Shown: piece after piece, positions 23,406-27,029 of the stretch | Layout of the letters: each line of letters begins with the position of its first letter | Numbering within the stretch: position 1 is the stretch's first letter | Origin: DATGFB01 sp032160545 | GTDB taxonomy: Bacteria > Actinomycetota > Actinomycetes > Mycobacteriales > Jatrophihabitantaceae | Direction of reading: 5' to 3' | Length of the DNA stretch: 27,029 nt | Assembly: GCA_032160545.1 (NCBI GenBank) | Contig: JAVHVN010000116.1 | Location: forward strand, 1 to 27,029 | The notes under the pieces: generated by a model | The model's input: the letters and a program-made list of their open reading frames with translations, nothing else | Databases searched by the model: none | Told to the model about the DNA's origin: nothing | Position numbers and translations under genes: made by a program

Positions 23406-23428
23406 CACCTTTTCTATCAGACAAGGTG
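23406..23428. promoter_or_regulatory. inverted repeat CACCTT-N11-AAGGTG upstream of hpnC
   Basis: Two perfect 6-base arms separated by 11 bases, giving a 17-base centre-to-centre spacing that would place both half-sites on nearly the same face of the helix. Could be an operator or a weak hairpin behind the MBL-fold gene. Confidence 0.3.
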
Positions 23429-23459
23429 TCACCGTTGCAGGCTACCGCGCTGATCGCGG

Positions 23460-23486
23460 GCCATCCGGGTCATTCGGGCCATTCGG
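23460..23486. repeat. three tandem 9-bp units (GCCATTCGG-like)
   Basis: GCCATCCGG, GTCATTCGG and GCCATTCGG follow one another without a gap, just after the end of the MBL-fold gene. Each differs from its neighbours by one or two bases. Function unknown. Confidence 0.5.
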
Positions 23487-23500
23487 ACGAGCCGCCGCGG

Positions 23501-24328
23501 TCAGAGTTCGAGGACGAGCCCTTCGTGGGCCGCGACGACCTGGACGCCGGTGCCCTCGGCGGCGCGACGGACCTCGGCGGAGTAGCGGTCCAGATCCGCG
23601 TCGGAGTGCGAGGGGTCGTGGTGGAACAGCACCAGGCGCTTCGCGTGCGCGGTCCGCGCGACCAGCAACGCGTAGTCGAGCGTGCAGTGCCCCCAGTCGC
23701 GCTTCTGCCCGAACTCCTCCCGGGTGTACTGCGAGTCGTGGATCAGCACGTCGACGCCGTTCGCGAGTTCGAGCACGTTCTGCGCCACGGTGTCGAGCGA
23801 GGCGGGTGCCTGGTGGTCGGAGATGTACGCGACGCTGCCGCGTGCTGCCTCGACGCGGTAGCCGACGGTCGGGCCGCAATGCGGCACCGGGCGAACGGTC
23901 ACCTTGCGCCCGCCGAGCGCGAACGTCTCGTCGGTCGCGTCGTGGAAGGTGACGTCACCGGCGAGGTCGCTGTAGCGCACCGGAAAGTAGGGCGGGCGCA
24001 TCAGATCCGCGAAGACCTCGGCGAGCGGTCCGTCGTCCTGGTGCGGTCCGTACACGTCGAGGCGGGCACCGGCCACGTGCACCGGGGCGAAGAACGGCAC
24101 GCCCTGCACGTGGTCCCAGTGGATGTGCGTGACCAGCGCAGTTCCGGCGAAGCTGCCGTCCAGGGGGCAGGTCGACCCGTAGCCGCGCAGGCCGGTGCCG
24201 AGATCGAAGAGGATCGGCTCCTCGCCGTCCTCGGTGAGGACGACCGAGGCGGTGTTGCCCCCGTAGCGGCAGTTGGCCTCGTGGAACGCCGGAGTCGATC
24301 CTCGAACGCCGTAGAAGGTGAGCCGCAC
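23501..24328 (-). CDS. MBL-fold metallo-hydrolase
   Basis: Metallo-beta-lactamase-fold hydrolase of 275 residues with a complete dinuclear metal site: HIHWDH (68-73), His150 in PVPHCG, Asp171 in YISDHQ and His236/237 in LFHHDP. N-terminal VRGSTPAFHEANCRYGGNTASV and the late DSQYTREEF, WGHCT and KRLVLFHHDPSHSD place it in the RNase Z/phosphodiesterase-like group of short MBL proteins (TaR3-like), whose substrates are mostly unknown; several relatives act on cyclic nucleotides or phosphodiesters. The GTG at 24328 has GGGAG (24339-24335) 6 bases upstream. It sits between the hopanoid operon and the pseudo-amidase operon, with 102 bases to the latter, so it may be independent. Confidence 0.88.
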   Translation of the reverse strand: MRLTFYGVRGSTPAFHEANCRYGGNTASVVLTEDGEEPILFDLGTGLRGYGSTCPLDGSFAGTALVTHIHWDHVQGVPFFAPVHVAGARLDVYGPHQDDGPLAEVFADLMRPPYFPVRYSDLAGDVTFHDATDETFALGGRKVTVRPVPHCGPTVGYRVEAARGSVAYISDHQAPASLDTVAQNVLELANGVDVLIHDSQYTREEFGQKRDWGHCTLDYALLVARTAHAKRLVLFHHDPSHSDADLDRYSAEVRRAAEGTGVQVVAAHEGLVLEL

Positions 24329-24402
24329 AGTTCACTCCCGGGCCTCGCGCTGGTCACGCCACCGAAATGCTTCCCCAGCGGGAGTGTGCGCCGAACATCA
24401 CA

Positions 24403-24417
24403 GCCGGTCCAACCGGC
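24403..24417 (-). terminator. short hairpin after the pseudo-amidase gene (possible terminator)
   Basis: GCCGGT-CCA-ACCGGC is a perfect 6-bp stem with a 3-base loop, starting 14 bases downstream of the stop at 24431. No T-tract follows, so terminator function is only suggested by position. Confidence 0.3.
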
Positions 24418-24430
24418 CGGGCCGGCCCGC

Positions 24431-25504
24431 TCAGACGTCCCAGGCCGCACCGCACTCGTCGCACACGTAGAGCAGTACCTGCCGTCCGGAGTGGTCGGCC
24501 GGCGCCCGTTCGGTGCGCGCCGCGGGACGGCCGCACTCGGGGCACGGCTCGGCGGGCCCGGGTACCGGCGGCGCGGCGGTGGCGATGGCCTTTGGCGCGG
24601 GCGGCGCCGGTGCGGCTGCTGCGGAGGCGGACGGGGCGCGATAGCCGACGCCGACCACGAGCACGCCACCGGAGGTCTGCTCGAGGGCTCGCCGCAGATC
24701 CGGCTGGTCCGTCACGTCCTCGGACCGCAGGACGACGACCACGTGCGGTGTCGAGCCGAAACTGCTCGTCATCGTGTCGGTGACCGCGGCGAGGATCGAG
24801 TCGCCGGCCCGTGACAGGACGTGACCGTGGATCGGGTGGTGGGCGGTGGACACCGGCACGGCGCCGTCGGGCAGGGCGGCGAGGACGGAAGGCGGCAGTG
24901 CGGTCATCGGGGGTGGGCCGTCCGGGCCGTGCGCGTGATGGCCGTGCGGCTCGGGCGGGTGATGGCCGTGCGGCTCGGGCGTGTGATGGCCGTGCGGCTC
25001 GGGCGCGGGGGGGCCGGACCCGAGGTCGGCCGAGGTCACGACCGTGCCGTACAGGCGGTGGATGTCGTACAGCGCGATCGCCCGCGACGCCTCGATCGGG
25101 TCCCACACGCAGTCCTCGACCACGACGACGGCGAACCCCGAACTCGCAGCCTCGACGGCGGTGGCGCGCAGCCGCCCGCTCGCGGCGCCGCCGCAGAGCA
25201 CGAGCGTCTCGGCGCCGTCGCGTACGAGCAGCGGTAGCAGCGGCGTGCCGAAGAAGGCGCTGGACGCCCCGGCGTCGGACGCCGCGGCGACGACCTCGTG
25301 CACCGGCACCGATCGGGCGCGCAGCGACGCGAGCAGGTGGACGATGCGGTCGCGAACCTCGGCGGGTGCGGGCATGCCGGGATCCTCGAGATGCAGGGCG
25401 ACGATGCGCCGGGCAAGCGCGGACTCGGCGCGCGGTCCGGCCGGTGCGAGCTCGTGGTGCCGGTCGGCGTCGGTCAGATAGGCGTCCCAGACGCGGGGGT
25501 TCAT
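24431..25504 (-). CDS. degenerate isochorismatase/N-carbamoylsarcosine amidase-like protein with His-rich linker and zinc ribbon
   Basis: 357-residue multi-part protein. The N-terminal part resembles cysteine hydrolases of the isochorismatase / N-carbamoylsarcosine amidase group: WDAYLTDADR (6-15), SAFFGTPLLPLL (82-93) and GGAASGRLRATA (105-116), then VVVVEDCVWD. In active relatives the last motif reads like GVSTSGCVRATA, so the nucleophile Cys is Arg111 here, and the usual N-terminal strand with its catalytic Asp is not recognisable. Next come three PEPHGHH-type repeats (168-192), an unrecognised segment (about 194-290), an Ala/Pro linker and two CxxC pairs (C321, C324, C348, C351) typical of a zinc ribbon. 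Probably non-catalytic and metal-binding. ATG at 25504 overlaps the MFS stop. Role unknown. Confidence 0.75.
   Translation of the reverse strand: MNPRVWDAYLTDADRHHELAPAGPRAESALARRIVALHLEDPGMPAPAEVRDRIVHLLASLRARSVPVHEVVAAASDAGASSAFFGTPLLPLLVRDGAETLVLCGGAASGRLRATAVEAASSGFAVVVVEDCVWDPIEASRAIALYDIHRLYGTVVTSADLGSGPPAPEPHGHHTPEPHGHHPPEPHGHHAHGPDGPPPMTALPPSVLAALPDGAVPVSTAHHPIHGHVLSRAGDSILAAVTDTMTSSFGSTPHVVVVLRSEDVTDQPDLRRALEQTSGGVLVVGVGYRAPSASAAAAPAPPAPKAIATAAPPVPGPAEPCPECGRPAARTERAPADHSGRQVLLYVCDECGAAWDV
24935..25006 (-). repeat. three tandem 24-bp repeats encoding PEPHGHH units
   Basis: Three consecutive 24-base units, identical except for the final base, at 24935-24958, 24959-24982 and 24983-25006. 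They begin GTGATGGCCGTGCGGCTCGG on the plus strand and encode the 8-residue His-rich repeats on the minus strand. The near-identity at the DNA level implies recent slippage or unequal exchange. Confidence 0.9.
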
Positions 25505-26820
25505 GCCTGTTGCCTGCTTTCGGTGGGGGGTTCGGGCACCGGGTCCACTCTGCCTCGCCGCGCGACGGTGCCCACGGCCGGCAGCGATTGGGTGGTTCGT
25601 CCGACCAGGATCACGGCGAGGATCGGGAACGCGACGAACGACGCCAGGGCGTAGCGCACGCTCATGACCGATGCCAGCGCCCCGGCGGTCAGCGAGAACA
25701 GCGGCCGCAGCCCGAGATGGACCATCGAGAACATGGACATGACCCGGCCACGGAAGGCCTCGGGGCTGACGTGCTGCAGGTACCCGCTCAGCACCGGGAT
25801 GTTGAGCGAGAAGCCGAGGCCGATGGGAACCGCGAAGGCCGCGGCGACGACGAGGCTGCCGGCGGCCGCGGTCGCGACGACGCCGACCGCCTGCAGGACG
25901 AACGCGGCGGCGATGAGCCGCATGCCGGAGATGCGCCGTCCGAGGCGACCGAAGAACAGCAGGCCGATCGTCGCTCCCGCGGCGTACCCCATCACGAGCA
26001 CACCTGCCGAACCCGAGCCGTGGCCCGGCAGCCGCCCGACCAGCTCGGGCGCACTCGTGCGCAGCGCCTCGACCGAGGCATTGCTGAGCGCGACGGCGAC
26101 GAGCACCGCGAGCATGTCCGGCGAGCGCAGCACCAGGCGCAGGCCGGCAGCGCCGGATCCGCGCAGGGCGACTCCCCGCCCCGAAGTGGGCAGCGGCACG
26201 CCGCGCAGGGCGATCATCGCGAGCAGCGGTCCCGCGAAGGACAGGGTGTTGAGCGCGAACGCCAGGCTGTAGCTGCCGAACGAGAGCACGACCGCCGACA
26301 GCGCCGAGCCGGCCACCTGCCCGATGTTGAACTGCAGCGTGTTGACCGCCGTCGCGTGTGCGATCTCGTCCTCGTCGACGAGCGCCGGCAGCAGTGCCGC
26401 GAGCGCGGGCTTGGCGATCGCGTACGAGCAGCCGAGCACGGTCGCGAGGCAGATCAGGGTCATCGCGTTCATTCGCCCGGCCATCGTGAGGCCGGTGATG
26501 AGCGCGGCGGCCACCAGCGACACGCTCTGCGACACCACGACGACCAGGCGGCGGTCGAACCGGTCCGACAGCATGCCGCCGACCATCGACAGGGCGAAGA
26601 TGGGCGCGAAGGTGGCGAAGTTCAGCACGCCGACCATCAACGGCCGGTGCGTCAGGTCCAGAACCAGCACCGAGGCCGTGACGTTCTGCAGCCAGGTACC
26701 GACGTTCGAGACCAGGCCGCCGGCCCAGTACGCGCGAAAGCGCGGCCGGAGCAGCAGCGGCGGCCGATCGACGGCCACGGACGGGTCCGAGTCCTGCGCG
26801 CCCGCTGCGCCCATCGCCAT
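25501..26820 (-). CDS. MFS transporter (MFS_3 / EntS-like exporter family)
   Basis: Twelve-segment major facilitator protein of 439 residues, of the group that includes enterobactin exporter EntS and transmembrane secretion effectors. Features are LLLRPRFRAYWAGGLVSNVGTWLQ at the N-terminus, GGMLSDRFDRRLVV as the segment 2-3 loop motif, the ATAVNTLQFNIGQVAGSAL segment and SPEAFRGRVMSMFSM late in the chain. The start is ATG 26820 or the adjacent GTG 26823, both behind AGAGGG (26835-26830). Its stop overlaps the start of the pseudo-amidase gene (ATGA), so the two are co-translated. The exported compound is unknown. Confidence 0.88.
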   Translation of the reverse strand: MAMGAAGAQDSDPSVAVDRPPLLLRPRFRAYWAGGLVSNVGTWLQNVTASVLVLDLTHRPLMVGVLNFATFAPIFALSMVGGMLSDRFDRRLVVVVSQSVSLVAAALITGLTMAGRMNAMTLICLATVLGCSYAIAKPALAALLPALVDEDEIAHATAVNTLQFNIGQVAGSALSAVVLSFGSYSLAFALNTLSFAGPLLAMIALRGVPLPTSGRGVALRGSGAAGLRLVLRSPDMLAVLVAVALSNASVEALRTSAPELVGRLPGHGSGSAGVLVMGYAAGATIGLLFFGRLGRRISGMRLIAAAFVLQAVGVVATAAAGSLVVAAAFAVPIGLGFSLNIPVLSGYLQHVSPEAFRGRVMSMFSMVHLGLRPLFSLTAGALASVMSVRYALASFVAFPILAVILVGRTTQSLPAVGTVARRGRVDPVPEPPTESRQQA

Positions 26821-26858
26821 CACGTAAAACCCTCTCGACGTCTTGCCAGGGGGAATTT

Positions 26859-26871
26859 GGATACCATATCC
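26859..26871. promoter_or_regulatory. dyad GGATA-CCA-TATCC between divergent genes
   Basis: A perfect 5-bp inverted repeat in a locally AT-rich patch, about 40 bases upstream of the MFS start (minus strand) and 121 bases upstream of the plus-strand gene at 26992. It overlaps TATGGT, a fair -10 on the minus strand, so an operator over the MFS promoter is plausible; no matching -35 was found. Confidence 0.35.
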
Positions 26872-26991
26872 TTCGCGGTGGTTGGGTGTGTCGTGGTTGC
26901 GCCGGGGTGTCCCGGGGCGGGCCGGCCCCGATCGTGATCGAGTGCCATCCCGTGAGCGTCCCGTGTCCCCGTTTGTGGAAGGAATCGCCGC

Positions 26992-27029
26992 ATGACCAGC
27001 GTCCGTGCCGAGCAGCGCATCGTGACCAA
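26992..27029 (+). CDS. start of an unidentified gene (3' end outside window)
   Basis: ATG at 26992 follows GGAAGGA (26977-26983) at a spacing of 8 bases and opens a frame (MTSVRAEQRIVT) that remains open to the window end. Only 12 codons are visible, so no function can be given. It is transcribed divergently from the MFS exporter gene and could share regulation with it. Confidence 0.6.
   Translation, partial: MTSVRAEQRIVT

Larger units (their letters stand above)
23357..23500 (-). promoter_or_regulatory. intergenic region upstream of the hopanoid operon
   Basis: This 144-base gap between the MBL-fold gene and hpnC must hold the hopanoid operon promoter if the operon is transcribed separately. 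The stretch 23370-23430 is visibly AT-richer than its surroundings and packed with short dyads listed separately. I could not pick a convincing -35/-10 pair. Confidence 0.5.

Noticed and set aside
24935..25006. CRISPR-like array
   Set aside because: The units are gapless, in frame and encode His-rich repeats; there are no spacers.
24811..26937. 708-codon plus-strand open frame antisense to the pseudo-amidase and MFS genes
   Set aside because: Low-complexity Arg/His/Gln-rich translation without domains; the minus-strand genes are clear.

Overview
The window is high-GC DNA with dense, mostly 4-base-overlapping genes and frequent GTG/TTG starts. Together with mycofactocin-coupled dehydrogenases, a lipidated Tat-type binding protein and a hopanoid operon, this points to an actinobacterium (Actinomycetota); I cannot name a genus. 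No tRNA, rRNA, CRISPR array, transposase or phage gene is visible.

Region 1 (1-6169, + strand) is an uptake and catabolic operon: the 3' part of an alpha/beta hydrolase, a sugar-type ABC importer (binding protein, double ATPase, permease) and two tandem, closely related SDR dehydrogenases of the mycofactocin-coupled type. The substrate is not evident; an alcohol-bearing compound or conjugate is the reasonable guess.

Region 2 (6191-12759, - strand) is a five-gene operon: APC-type permease, two DUF1989 (UAAP/carboxyguanidine deiminase-type) proteins, the carboxyltransferase part of a urea/guanidine carboxylase, and allophanate hydrolase. Every junction overlaps by 4 bases. Its leader (about 12811-12916) carries the conserved core of a guanidine-I (ykkC) riboswitch, so the operon most likely imports guanidine and degrades it through carboxyguanidine and allophanate to ammonia and CO2. 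The carboxylase lacks its biotin carboxylase and biotin-carrier domains, and neither is encoded in the window.

Region 3 (13064-14749, + strand) is a divergently transcribed DHA2-type MFS transporter.

Region 4 (14759-23356, - strand) is a compact hopanoid operon in the order hpnC, hpnD, hpnE, prenyl diphosphate synthase, shc, an HpnG-IspH fusion, hpnH. It covers prenyl diphosphate elongation, squalene formation by the three-step HpnCDE route, cyclisation to hopene, and adenosyl side-chain addition and removal, and includes an MEP-pathway enzyme. The 5' flank of hpnC is rich in short dyads.

Region 5 (23501-26823, - strand) holds a metallo-beta-lactamase-fold hydrolase, a degenerate isochorismatase/N-carbamoylsarcosine-amidase-like protein with a His-rich triple repeat and a C-terminal zinc ribbon, and an MFS exporter translationally coupled to it. 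A further + strand gene begins at 26992 and runs off the window.

The points most worth a second look are the riboswitch-controlled guanidine operon with a carboxyltransferase-only carboxylase, the HpnG-IspH fusion, and the pseudo-amidase with metal-binding additions.
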